Of a stretch of DNA of 64,000 bases, positions 24,020 through 34,975 are shown in pieces. Each line of letters starts with the position of its first letter. Position 1 is the stretch's first letter. Origin of the DNA: Saururus chinensis (Eukaryota > Streptophyta > Magnoliopsida > Piperales > Saururaceae). Under the pieces are notes generated by a model. That model had not been told where the DNA came from. It ran no database searches and saw nothing but the letters and a program-made list of their open reading frames with translations. The position numbers were made by a program, and so were the translations under genes. The stretch lies in the NCBI GenBank assembly GCA_035235625.1, contig CP141146.1:17044501-17108500 (forward strand), in the 5' to 3' direction.

Positions 24020-25009
24020 TCAAGGGGACAGATTATAGAGAGTCTTGATTCCCTCGATGTCGTCTTCCTGCAGATCCCTTAACGTTACTCCACTCGCAAT
24101 AGACGGAGCCATTACTGCGCCAGGCACCGAAGTGTGGCCGAGGCCGAGCAGATGCCCAATCTCGTGGAGAGCCACCGACTCCAAATCCATTTCATAGGGG
24201 CCTGGAGTGGTAGTAGACCACGTCTCGTCCCCGTCAATGTGGAAAAGGCCGACCGTCGGTGCAAACGCGTGCGCAAGGATCCCATGTGGCCCATCAAAAG
24301 GATGGCCGTCGCCATGATCGCCGCTGTAGAAGCCAATCTTGATGTCTGCATCGCTGCCGCTCTCAACCTCCTCGAACGTGAACTGAGTCACCGCCGCCCA
24401 CTTCCCAAACGCCCGCGCCGCGATGGAGCTCAGTGCGCCGTTGCGCTGGTCGTCGTTGGCGAACGCGTAGGTAAGGTGGGTCTGGGAGGGCGGCCACCTG
24501 GGCGTCCCTTGAAAGAAAGTGTAGTGCATGACTGCGTGAAACTTGGAAGGGCTTTTGTGGTGATGGTGTTGCTGTTTCTTGCCGGACCTCATGGAAGTCG
24601 TCCCGTTTATTATGTCGGGAACCCCACATCTGGGCATCATCATTTGCTGCACGGTCTGCTCGTCCAGCACGCCGGTGACCTGCAGGTTGTAATTCAGCTG
24701 GTAGGTCTTCAATGCAGACTCCAGCAGGTGGTCGAAGGTGTCTCCGGCGGCGGAGTTGCTGTCCAGGTGACTATCATCATAGTCCATGTAACCAAACTGA
24801 CGCAGATACTGCTTAACCTGTTGCAGCCCTTGCATGGTGTCTCCCTTCCGGCAGCCCAACAGGTCTTGGAGATATGCAAAGGGCCTTCCGTTGGCCATGT
24901 CGGAAACTGGCCTCCCGTGGGCAGGATGGAGAGAAGATGGAAGGAGCAGAGTAACGATGAGAAGCAGAGGAGCTGCCAGTACAAATGCAGAAAACGGCTT
25001 CTGCTCCAT
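24020..25009 (-). CDS. Matrix metalloproteinase (plant matrixin, M10A), intact copy B
   Basis: A single-exon gene of 329 codons encodes a secreted zinc endopeptidase, probably apoplastic and acting on extracellular proteins. The start is taken at the ATG at 25009 (MEQKPFSAF) because it begins a classic signal peptide (about residues 1-32) and is shared by all three copies. An in-frame extension to 25165 has no signal character. The propeptide (about 33-132) carries the cysteine switch PRCGVPD at 126-132, with C128 as the zinc ligand that keeps the zymogen latent. The catalytic domain (about 155-329) has structural-ion residues in DHGDGHPFDG and HIDGDETWS, the zinc site HEIGHLLGLGH (H282, E283, H286, H292) and a Met-turn at M300. 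The C-terminus stops at YNLSP, so the hydrophobic GPI-anchor tail of many plant MMPs is absent and a soluble enzyme is likely. No lesions were seen. The upstream region is shared with copies A and C. Confidence 0.9.
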   Translation of the reverse strand: MEQKPFSAFVLAAPLLLIVTLLLPSSLHPAHGRPVSDMANGRPFAYLQDLLGCRKGDTMQGLQQVKQYLRQFGYMDYDDSHLDSNSAAGDTFDHLLESALKTYQLNYNLQVTGVLDEQTVQQMMMPRCGVPDIINGTTSMRSGKKQQHHHHKSPSKFHAVMHYTFFQGTPRWPPSQTHLTYAFANDDQRNGALSSIAARAFGKWAAVTQFTFEEVESGSDADIKIGFYSGDHGDGHPFDGPHGILAHAFAPTVGLFHIDGDETWSTTTPGPYEMDLESVALHEIGHLLGLGHTSVPGAVMAPSIASGVTLRDLQEDDIEGIKTLYNLSP

Positions 25010-25240
25010 GGAGAAGAACCAGTGGGAGTCTCTCACTTGCCTAAGCACTGGATGAAATGGTGTTTGATGTGGGTGATATGGAGGCTGCACGGCACCCCCT
25101 ACATATAGCGGCCGGCTGCACGGTGACGCGTAGGGTGACCTCGACGACTCACAACATTCTTGCATTCACACGTAGGCGACCTGGACGACTGATCAGACTT
25201 CTTTTCATTTACGTATGGGACGGGCAGGAGATTCTATAAT
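25010..25240 (-). promoter_or_regulatory. Upstream region of MMP-B
   Basis: This region is conserved in copies A and C. On the minus strand a TATATGTAGGGGG element lies about 90 bases upstream of the ATG. Inferred TATA box and 5' leader. The duplicated block ends near 25235, where the copies diverge. Confidence 0.45.
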
Positions 25241-25534
25241 ACATATAGAGGGAGGAGGACATGTAGGGACAAGACCAGCGTGATTGTCGCACATAAAAAT
25301 AAGGGGAAAGATAATTTTGAGATTAATATTCTTGCATCATTAAATGGAACCCAAAAAGCACGCTAATTTGGAGATTAATATTCTTTTCCTCCTCCTCCCC
25401 TGCCTCACTTCTTCCTCTGCCACCTCCTCTTTCTCTCCTCCTCTACCTCTACTTCCTTTCTATAATTGCATGCCTAATCCTCTACCTCTTCCTCCCCTAC
25501 TACTCTCCCTCCACCACCTCCTTCTCACTCTACT

Positions 25535-26500
25535 TGTACCGCCCCAATTTTTTTAAATTACTTTAAAGGTCGGAATGTCGTCAATTTATAATGATAACAT
25601 ATAGGCTACGATCAACTGTGTATAGAAGAATAACTTTTTATTTATTTACATAATTATAAAAAAAAACTTTACAAAATTAGGCTTATCATGCCTTAGCAAA
25701 ATCAAAGTCGCGCGATGTACATAATTAGTACGTAACCAAATGACTTGCCAAAATAAATCTAAGAGTAGATCCTTCAAAGTTTCATTAACATAAACTTCTT
25801 CGTTCGAACCTGCAATGTCTAGGGCTATGTGAGTATCATTATACTCAGTAGATAGAATTTAATTCTATCAGCATGCTAAAACATAAATCATAATTAAACA
25901 TGTATAAAATATTCTCATAATAATTTATATTTAAAAGTTGGCTCAAAATAATATTATCGATTAACAAAATTCAATGCACTTCTTATACAAAAAGGACAAA
26001 TAAAATAGTTCTTCACAGTAATGGGTAAACTCAGGTAAATCGTTCATAACTAGAATCCGATAAACAATTCAAAATTAGATAAATCATCATTAATAGAATG
26101 TTACCGATACCGGAGCGACATACACCTATGCTCATGTGGCAACAAGATCATAATTAAGAGGATCTTTCCACGATATCCAAATTCATGGGGGCGCCATATG
26201 ACATAATATGCGGTACCTAAGAGTCATAACTCCGATAGCTTTTGGACTTTATACCAAAGAGCTACCCTTCAAAACCGAAGATAGCTTTTGAGCTTTATAC
26301 GAAATAACTACCCTTCAAATCCGGTCATAATCATTTTTAAATATAATTCAAATAATAATAATATCTTAAAGTCTGTATCACGATAAAATCCATCTTAGAG
26401 GTATACGATATGCTATTATTTTAGCGTTTTTTGACCCCTAAAAATATCATCCTTTTTCGAAATAATATTTTATTTAAGAGACAAAAAAAATACAAAATAG
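25535..26500 (-). mobile_element. Truncated LTR, same insertion as 6833-8268
   Basis: It starts TGTACCGCCCC directly after CTACT and follows the first part of the LTR at 6833. About 650 bp (roughly 25760-26410) are not present in the unit A copy. The LTR is cut off near 26500, where it joins sequence matching the 5' end of the MMP gene, so the right half of this LTR is lost. Confidence 0.7.
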
Positions 26501-28020
26501 AGCTACCAATACAAATGCAGAAAACGGCTTCTGCTCCATGGAGAAGAACCAGTGGGTGTCTCTCACCTGCCTAAGCACTAGATGAAATGGTGTTTGATGT
26601 GTGTGATTTGGAGGCTGCATGGCACCCCCTACATATAGCGGCTGGTGCACGTTAAGCACGGTGATGTGTAGGGTGACCTCGACGACTCACAACATTCTTG
26701 CATTCACATGTAGGCGACCTGGACAACTGATCAGACTTCTTTTCATTTATGCATGGGACGGGCATAGAGTAAGGAGATTTCTATATGAGCACAATTGCAC
26801 AAAAGTAATGTTTTCATGACTAAAATACATGACTGAACATATAGAGGAGGAGACTTTGGTCCTTGGTTTCCATGTTTTTCTCTTACCAAATTTTCACTAA
26901 AATGCATCACTGAACATATGGTGAATTGGCAGTCTCCTATTGTTGGTGACTAAATTTTTGTTAAGAAACTTAGTCATGTCGAGTCTTATAAAAGGTGTCA
27001 CTATGAGGGAAGTCCTCGGGTCGAGTCTTTGCGAGTTCATCCCAAACTAGGCTAACCCTTGATTGTCAGGAAGATGCAGATAAAAGGCCAAAAACCCTGA
27101 TGTCAGCTTCTACGGCATAAGCTTTAAAGAAGAAACCTATCTGTTGGGGTGATTACCCAACTAGGCTGATCCCTTAGTGATTGGCCACGTCAAGTGGCAT
27201 GGGCCAAAAAATAGTGGTTTTTATTAAAAAGTGAAATTCACTTCAAAGAAGAGGAAATAAGTTTATGATACTCTTTTTTTAGTACCTAATCATTTATATT
27301 CAACAAAATGGAGCTATTAATGTGAAATAAAATTTTTTTGTGAAATGAATTTGTTAATTTAGTACTGAGGGAGCATTTTGTAAAAGAACATCATATATTC
27401 GATATATGGATCACAATGAAAAATGTGTGATTGTCTTATAAGGGGAAAATTTTATAAAGGAAAGATAAATCTGAGATCAATATTCTTGCATCATTAAATG
27501 GAACTTAAAGATCATGCTATTTAGGCTTTTGATATGTATCAATACGTTGTTTATTATTTATTATTTTTTAACAACTCGTCAAAACTATATTCTAGGTATA
27601 AGGTAATATAGCAAATGTGTGTATGTTTGGTGTTATAATCCTCAAATTAGACTTGCACATGTAGTATTGTTTGCAAAATAAATTGATGTACACCTCCCCT
27701 CTTTTCTTTGACCCAATGAAGTATTTTCAAAGACCTTCCTTACCCCTCTTAAGCTCTAGCTCATGCTTCTTTCGTTGTCTCTTTCACCTGCTTCTACCTC
27801 ATCCTCCACTCCCTTATTCTTCTCCTCATTCTCTTCCTCCTCCCTCCATCTTCTTCTCCTTGTCCTCACCTCCTCTTTCTTCTTCTTTTTATCCTCACCC
27901 TCCTTCCCTCCATTGCCTCCTCCACCTCCTTTCCTACATCACTTCCTCCTCTGCCTCATCTTTCCCTCTTCATCTCTCTACCTCATTTATGTAAGTGACT
28001 CATCCTCCTAATTCTCTGCC
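26501..28020 (-). pseudogene. Partial MMP copy C (promoter and first codons only)
   Basis: From 26501 the sequence matches 24969 onward. On the minus strand an ATG at 26539 begins MEQKPFSAFVLVAL; the match stops after about 13 codons where the truncated LTR begins, and the frame terminates a few codons later (26474). The upstream region (26540-26770), the TTGCATCATTAAATGGAAC block (about 27480) and the CT-rich tract (27690-28020) follow in order, as in copies A and B. The gene body is missing. The junction with LTR sequence suggests an unequal exchange or deletion that left a spare promoter about 1.5 kb upstream of the intact gene. Confidence 0.75.
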
Positions 28021-28024
28021 TCTT

Positions 28025-28292
28025 TGTCACGACCAAAGTTTTTCTATGCATTTACCTTAAAATTTTACTAAAAATTTATTTCAAAATACAGATGTAAATC
28101 AAAAGAATCCACAAAATTCAAAACATGTAAAAACCATTTTTATAATTTAGTCTATCACACAACAAAACCAATATTCTCAGGCGTGACCCAAAACAAAAAT
28201 ATAAAAGCAAAACATGTCATGGCCATGGTCTTTAAAATCAAACACACCTCAGACCTTTCTGAGTACAAGTTCTTCAATAGTCTGTGTTCTAA

Positions 28293-28333
<41 letters not shown>

Positions 28334-29275
28334 TGTTTATATGAGCTCAGGCTCATATACGCTTACGTGAGCCCGGGCTCTATGCGCCGTCGGATTTATA
28401 TCCGGTGGCCCATAATACTCATGGGTTTAAATGCCAACAATCGAAAACCTTGGCGAGCTGGACTGATGGCGATCGGAGTTCATCTGGAGTCTAGCGGTGA
28501 CGAATCGACACCACTAGACTGAAATAGGGTAAAGTCTCTATGTTTCAGACTGAGAGGGGCAATGGGGCGCGGAGGAGAAGAGAATAGGCACAAGAGTGGT
28601 GGTTACCTGCCGTTGTCAGCCCGAGATGGAGCCAGCAACGGTGAACCAAAGCTCCTCCGGCTACTCACAACCACAAAAAGATAGAAAAAAACAACCAAAA
28701 GAAGGGGGGAAAGATCTGTCTAGATCGGAAAAGGGCGGAAGGAGAGGTGACAGGTCAGGAAGGCGGCAGTCCGGGTTGGGGGTGGTGGTCTTATCACCAC
28801 CGGGCCGAGGTGTGACCAATGGCCATTCGGCGGCGGCCGGCCACCGACGGTACGGCCGGCGGCCACAACACACAGACTGAAAAAAAAAAAAAAAAAGGGC
28901 GGCGAAGTTTTACCTTGTGGCGGCGAAGGAGGGGTGGGGAGGTCGGGATGGCTGTGTCCGGAGGTTACCCTGGCCGGGGTGAAATCATGGCGGTGGCTTG
29001 GAGGCCATGCAGTCAGCAGTGGCGGCAGATCAATGCGAAAACCAGGGAATGCGGTTCATTGGGCAGAAGTAGAAAAAAGAAGAAGAGGGCGGCGGCGGCC
29101 AGTAGGGCTGGGCCGGGGTGACGGCGGTGGTGTCACTAGGCCGACTAGGTGGAAGCCAATGGCGGAACCCCTCCGACCTCAGAGAGTGAAAGGGGGCTTC
29201 CCCCTTCAATGTTCATTCCTCGGGTCAGGCGCTGAGGCACGCCTAATCAATTTTTCTTTTTCTTTTTTTCGTTTA
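28025..29275 (-). mobile_element. Inverted, rearranged copy of the large LTR element
   Basis: It starts TGTCACGACC (reverse of the GGGCGTGACA end). Read in reverse complement it follows 21566-21804, then the 20085-20120 junction with no solo LTR, then a (TA)n tract and a unique 100-bp patch, then the GC-rich block of 13560-14330. The middle of the element is missing, and the 5' LTR end is truncated near 29275, so no TSD is found. Confidence 0.65.
28292..28331. repeat. (TA)n microsatellite
   Basis: About 20 TA units lie at the point where the inverted LTR copy departs from its relative at 13270-21804. Confidence 0.9.
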
Positions 29276-30086
<811 letters not shown>

Positions 30087-30299
30087 CTCCTTAGCCATAT
30101 GATCATGGCCAAAATCATGATCCGATGGTTAAGGACCTACAGCACTGGCTAGACATCCTCTAAACGTATGTAAATAGCTGCCAAGGTAACTAGTTCCAAC
30201 TCTGGCATGCTACTAAGCAACAGTACATTTATCTACAGTCAAGACACGCCAGTACGTGTTCAGGAAAAGGGCACCTGCTGCTTGTAATGCTAAAAAAAA

Positions 30300-30620
30300 G
30301 GAAAATTTATTTAAATAATATTAAAAAAAAATTAATTACTAATTTGGACCACTTTGGGATTTCCCAAAGTGGTGTTCCTTTTTGCCACATAGGCGCCAGC
30401 TGCTTAGCTAGCGCCTGCGTGGCTTTTTTTTAAAATTTTTATATAATTTCGTCGTTTGAAACGACGAAATTAAGTATAAGTTAATTTCGTTGTTTCAAAG
30501 GACAAAATTGGGTTATGTTTAACACCGCAACCCGATTTCGTCGTTTGAAACTATGAAATCAACTTACACTTGATTTCGTCGTTTTAAACGACGAAATCTA
30601 TGCATGGGTTCGGATCGTGA
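30300..30620 (+). repeat. Left terminal inverted repeat of the Pack-MULE-like element
   Basis: It pairs with about 32820-33133 in reverse. It contains a perfect ATTTCGTCGTTT/AAACGACGAAAT palindrome at about 30447-30471 and a second near 30574-30600. Confidence 0.75.
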
Positions 30621-30846
30621 ATCACGACCCGAACCCATACATATATCGTCAATTACCTTTCGTCCACCCCGGCAAGAACGCCGGGCGTCGGGACCCTTGC
30701 AAATACCACTATAGCTGCACCCTGCCCTGACTTCAGAAAAGGCGCATGCAGACTACTCGTCGCCTCCGCCGTCACTGTCCTTATCATCGTCGCCATCTCC
30801 GCCTCGTCATGAAGAGGAAGAAACCGGAAGAACGAGAAGTAGGGAG

Positions 30847-32080
30847 ATGATGAATAGCGACCTCCGCCATCTCTCTGTTGAGACGGATGACTCCTTCTCC
30901 AGCCTCCTCGAACTCGCTGCGGATAACGATGTGGAAGCTTTTAGATGAGTGCTTGACCGTGACCAGTCTGCGGTGGACGAGGCCGACATCTGGTATGCCC
31001 GTCGCCGCGGCGGAACTGGAGGTCCTGCTATGGGAATGGTACTGGAGCAGCGTACGCCCCTCATGGTAGCTGCCACCTACGTCAGCCTCGACGTGATGAA
31101 ATTAATCCTCGCCGCTATCCCTACTGTTGACGTCAACCGTTCTTGTGTGCTGGATGGGAGCACGGCTCTCCACTGTGCAGCGTCTGGAAGTTCTGTCCAT
31201 GCCGTCGAGGCTGTGCGGGTGTTGCTAGTTGTTGGGGCGGACCCGGCCGCACTAGATGCCACCGGACACCGTCCAGTACTGGGCCCGCATCTGCAAGGAC
31301 GGCACCGGCTACATGCGCGGGGTCTGCTTCTTTGCCCACACCACTGAGGAGCTTCGCCCACTGTACGTCTCCACGGGCTTTGCAATTCCCTCACCCCGGT
31401 CATCTTCTTCAGCTTTGGCCGCTGCTGCCATGGGCCTCCTCCCAGGGTCGCCTTCTTTAGTTTCTGCCATGCCACCTTCGCCATTCACACCCCAATGTCA
31501 CCATCAGGAACCAATGGGATGCCACACTTCGGTCATGGTGGCTGGCCACAGCCAAGCGTGCCTACTCTGCATCTGCCTGGGAGCAATTTTCAGTCAAGTC
31601 GCCTGAGGTCGTTGCTCAGCGCCCGGGACATCCCACCTAAAGATTTCTCCATGATGCTGCCATGAATGATTTCAACTGCTTCTCTTCCCAACCCCGACTT
31701 GGTTTTGTGGCCACAAACAACAGAGCAGTTCGATCGTCTACTCTCACTCCATCGAACCTGGATGAGCTATTTACTGCTGAGATCTCATCATCACCCCGTT
31801 ACTCTGATCAGGCTGGGAATGTTTTCTCCCCATCGCATAAGTCAGCAATCCTTAGCCAATTTCAGCAGCAGCAGCAGAGCATGCTCTCCCCCATCAACAC
31901 AAGTTTGTTTTCTCCCAAGACTGTTAATGAACACTTTCTTGCTGGCTTCATTTGGGCTCTCATCCCCGGGGAGAATGTCTCCTCAGTGCATGGAACCCAT
32001 CTCTCCAATGAGATCAAGGGTTGCTGCCCTTGCACAACGTGAGAAGCAGCAACAAATACGCAGCCTGAGTGCCCGTGATC
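30847..32080 (+). pseudogene. Captured ankyrin/CCCH zinc-finger gene fragment
   Basis: The fragment is homologous to plant tandem CCCH proteins with N-terminal ankyrin repeats (AtC3H30/56 type, RNA-binding regulators). It starts ATGATGAATAGC at 30847 and reads SFSSLLELAADNDVEAF before a TGA at 30946-30948. The same frame then continues with IWYARR, RTPLMVAATYVSLDVMKLIL, the ankyrin signature STALHCAASG, and ADPAALDATG. A deletion with frameshift near 31250 removes the first zinc finger. The second finger survives as ICKDGTG-YMRG-VCFFAH, with one Cys replaced by Tyr. Further frameshifts separate the C-terminal part (NRAVRSSTLTPSNLDELF, ISSSPRYSDQAG, LAQREKQQQ), which runs to about 32080. The multiple stops and lost ligands make it non-functional. 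It was captured by the surrounding element. Confidence 0.85.
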
Positions 32081-32169
32081 TAGGTGGTGGTGGATTGACC
32101 AGCACCCATGTCGTTGGCTCCCTGCCGGAGACGCTCTTCGTTAGACGGCAACTCTTCGTCCTTCTCCTC

Positions 32170-32320
32170 CGACAACCCAACATCCTCGGTGTCGGTCTGG
32201 CTTGCATGGTTCATTTTGGTTCTCCTCTGCAAGCTCGACAGCAAGGCGGAGCTGTACAAGGACATGGGCCTGGCCTACCTCTTGTCCAACAACCTCCAGT
32301 ATGTGGTAGGGTCCGGAGCT
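32170..32320 (+). pseudogene. Captured EXO70-like exocyst fragment
   Basis: In one frame the segment reads WLAWFILVLLCKLDSKAELYKDMGLAYLLSNNLQYVV. This closely resembles the region of plant EXO70 (exocyst subunit, vesicle tethering) with the LLCKLD.KAELYKD..L.YLF..NNLQYVV pattern. Only about 45 codons are recognisable; sequence on both sides is unrelated. It sits about 100 bp after the CCCH fragment inside the same inverted repeats, so two different genes were combined. The match is from memory of the family. Confidence 0.55.
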
Positions 32321-32819
32321 CCAACAGATTCCCGCCACCTGAAACGGTGATAGAGAAGAGGTTGATGGGGGCAATGGGAGGAGGGAGTCATAGTTTGGGA
32401 GCCGTCGCTGCGACGATGAAGTTCTCTGCACGGAAGAAGGTGAGGAAGGGAGATCTTGCATCGGGGTTCTATTCCATGGAGAGAGGGAAATCTAACCTCC
32501 TCTGGGTTCTATTCCACGGAGAAGAAATGGGGACATGGCCTCTGGGTTCTCTGTGCAACTCACTGAAGAGGAAGCAGACAGACCGGAGGCCAGCCAAGGT
32601 GTGCTGACAGTGAGCCCCGAGGCGCTACACACCACAAGAAGCCCAAGCTTCCTCAAGCTGGAGCCTGAGCTGGCGAGATGCAGCATCTAGGGTGCAGCCC
32701 TCCCGACCACGACGTGAGTCCGGGAGGCCACCTTGTCGGTGCAACCTCGTCTCCCGAGCATGCGGGCGAGAGTGTGCATACATAGATTTTATCACGTAGA
32801 ACTTATCTCCACGTAGTTT

Positions 32820-33133
32820 TTTTTTTAATAATTAATATAATTTCGTTCTTCTAAAGGACGAAACCGGGTTAAAGTTAGCCCGAGTTCTTCTAAAGGACGA
32901 AACCGGGTTAAAGTTAGCCCGATTTCGTCCTTTAGAACGACGAAATCAATTTTAAGTTGATTTCGCCGTTCTAAAGGACAAAATCAATTAAATTTTTTTA
33001 AAAAAAAAGCCACTCAGGCGCCAGCCAAGAGGCGCCTACGTGGTGAAAACCAACACCACTTTGGGAAATATTTCCCAAAGTGGTCCGATTTAGCAAATAT
33101 TTATTTTTTAATTATTATTTAAATAAATTTCCC
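32820..33133 (-). repeat. Right terminal inverted repeat of the Pack-MULE-like element
   Basis: Reverse complement of 30300-30620 with divergence. It also holds a short tandem duplication of about 45 bp (GGACGAAACCGGGTTAAAG) at about 32842-32930. Confidence 0.75.
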
Positions 33134-34170
33134 TACAAAAATTATAAAATTTGAGCAAAAATACATTATTCAACAGTCCCCAAGCAAAGATACACGCGTC
33201 ACCACCAAGCAATAGTGTCTACCTCAATGTGTCCGTCACCAGGATGGGTATTTCCCTCTCTTGCTCCCCGTTGTAAATAGGTGAAAGAACACCACCCTCG
33301 GAACTGCCCAAAACCGTCCCCTAACGGAAACTGCAGGTGATAGTAACTTTCTGGGAACCATTTCAACCACCCAATGCAATTAAGTTGAATAACTTTTGTA
33401 CCTTACGAAGGAAAATGCGGAATCCCAAAGATACGAAACTGGAATACTGAAAATTGTTACAGAACCTAGTGAACAAATTCCTTTCTACAAAGGCTGCTCC
33501 CAACATATTTTCTAGCACTAATATCATTTCCTTTCTGCGAACAGGATGATCAAAATACATGCTCAAGTTACTACATACATTTAAAAAAAAAAAAAAACTT
33601 AGATCTAACAACACTTCTATCTTCTTAGTTAAAAAAAAAGAATCATCAATATCACCTCGTTATTTAGACTAAGGATGTTATTTTTCTAGACCTAACTTTC
33701 AGGCATCCACATGAACGTGTCAGGAGCAACCACTTGGCAGTGTCAAGATGTCTCTCAGAAGCAGGTGTCTAGGCAAAATCAAATCTTGAAGGTATTCTAC
33801 AAAGGAATCCATTAATAACACAGATCTGTACAGAAAAGTTCCACCCCTTTACGGCCTACGTCAATACATCATAGAAGTCCATTATTCAAGCCAGTCACAT
33901 GCCCCACTTCTTGCTATCCACAATTGCCACACCAAAACTGCTTGTTTAATGTCCACCTTTCCCTCAACTGCAATCAAATTAAGCTGAAGGGGCCAAACCT
34001 CTAGGTGTTGAATCTGAGACTGGAAAACCCAATGCAGACTACAGGTGGATGCATTTGAAAACCAATAACGGGGTTTAGTGCGACTAATAGTATTATAATG
34101 CAGTACCCTGAAGCATAATGGTTCAACAATATAAGTCCCAATCATTCTTCAGTATCAGAATACCAGTTAT
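33134..34170 (-). other. Downstream flank and probable 3' UTR of MED14
   Basis: AT-rich sequence with no other gene. The part next to the MED14 stop (34171) should hold the 3' UTR. I did not assign a polyadenylation signal. Confidence 0.4.
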
Positions 34171-34975
34171 TCAAGTTGCAGCTGAACTGGTGGGAGCAGA
34201 TCCATCTCTCAACTGCTGAAGTGAGATTTGCAGAGCTCTTTGTATGGTCTCCGCCACAATTCTCAACCTTCCATGATTAGGATCTCCTCCAGGATTGTTA
34301 TTCCCAAGTGCTACTGCCCTAGCCACCCTCTGTTTACACCATTCCCAGTCTTCTATCCGGGTCCAGCAAGCACGACCTCCATGACTGCCTTCTATTCCAA
34401 GAAGAGAAACATGAGGGCCCTCACCAAATGTGTACCTCAAACTCACAGAAACACAGTAAGGTAGCCAAGCAGCCCCACCAGCAGCATTTACATGAGGAAT
34501 GTGGGCAGGATCAAGAACAACAGTCAGGCCAAAATCCACAGAATTATGAGGTCTGTCATAATGGATATTGCTCTTTGATGTAGGTGACCTTTCTAAGTTC
34601 TCATCTGTGCTCCAACCTGAATGATTCTCCAGGCTCAATTCTATGCGAGGCCTCTGTGAAGAGGCAATTTCCCCACCCTGTGCCTGTGATAGTCCTTTCT
34701 TCCAAGCAATGAGCTTTAAAAACTCACGGAGAACAGATATGGGTAAGGTGAGAAGGGTAATGAATGATGCCACGCGAGAGGCATCATAAGGCTCTGATGC
34801 AACTCTTCTACTGAAATAGTCGCAAATCTCAGATATTTCTGAATGCGCCAATTCCTCCTGAGCTCCAGACTGCGTTTGCTGCTGCTGTTGCTGCTGCTGA
34901 TGGTGGAAGCGTTTCACACTTAGCACTTGAAGGAGAAGTTGTACCCTATGCACACTTACAGCAAACACATATCCC
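34171..34975 (-). CDS. MED14: MED14 exon 8 (last coding exon)
   Basis: 805 bp including the stop at 34171-34173. Acceptor GCTTCAG|GGGATATG. Begins [19 protein letters not shown], then a poly-Gln run of eight (CAG/CAA) after [22 protein letters not shown], and ends [17 protein letters not shown]. Codons 1550 (split) to 1817. Confidence 0.92.

Larger units (their letters stand above)
12343..25534. repeat. Segmental duplication unit B
   Basis: This is the counterpart of unit A (1-6832), in the same orientation. After removing the insertion at 13270-21804, the remaining pieces align in order with unit A. They include the unrecognised coding tail (12360-12556), the copia fragment (23143-23556), the MMP gene (24020-25009), the CT-rich tract and the LTR junction at 25534/25535. 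Confidence 0.8.
30300..33133. mobile_element. Pack-MULE-like element with two captured gene fragments
   Basis: The ends are inverted repeats of about 250 bp. The left end begins GGAAAATTTATTTAAATAA and the right end, reversed, GGGAAATTTATTTAAATAA. Both continue with GGACCACTTTGGGA...TTCCCAAAGTGGTG, a GGCGCC...GCGCCT...GTGGC block, and subterminal TTTCGTC-type palindromes. Nine-base flanks TAAAAAAAA (30291-30299) and TACAAAAAT (33134-33142) agree at 7 of 9 positions, as expected for an aged Mutator-type TSD. The interior is GC-rich genic sequence: an ankyrin/CCCH fragment (30847-32080), then an EXO70-like fragment (about 32170-32320). No transposase is present. This combination fits a Pack-MULE; the superfamily call rests on TIR length and a TSD size near 9. 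Confidence 0.75.

Noticed and set aside
24134..25108. 324-codon open frame on the plus strand opposite the MMP gene, also partly open at 5231-5821
   Set aside because: It is the mirror of a GC-rich, strongly conserved coding strand. Its product resembles nothing known, and its persistence in copy A follows from sequence similarity.
25010..25165. 52-residue N-terminal extension of the MMP
   Set aside because: It would bury the signal peptide. The extension lies in the conserved upstream region with a TATA-like element, and the MEQKPFSAF start is shared by all three copies.
31662..32607. Long open frames in the Pack-MULE interior as an intact novel gene
   Set aside because: They are different frames of the same decayed CCCH C-terminal region joined to unrelated sequence. 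Homology jumps between frames, which indicates a pseudogene.
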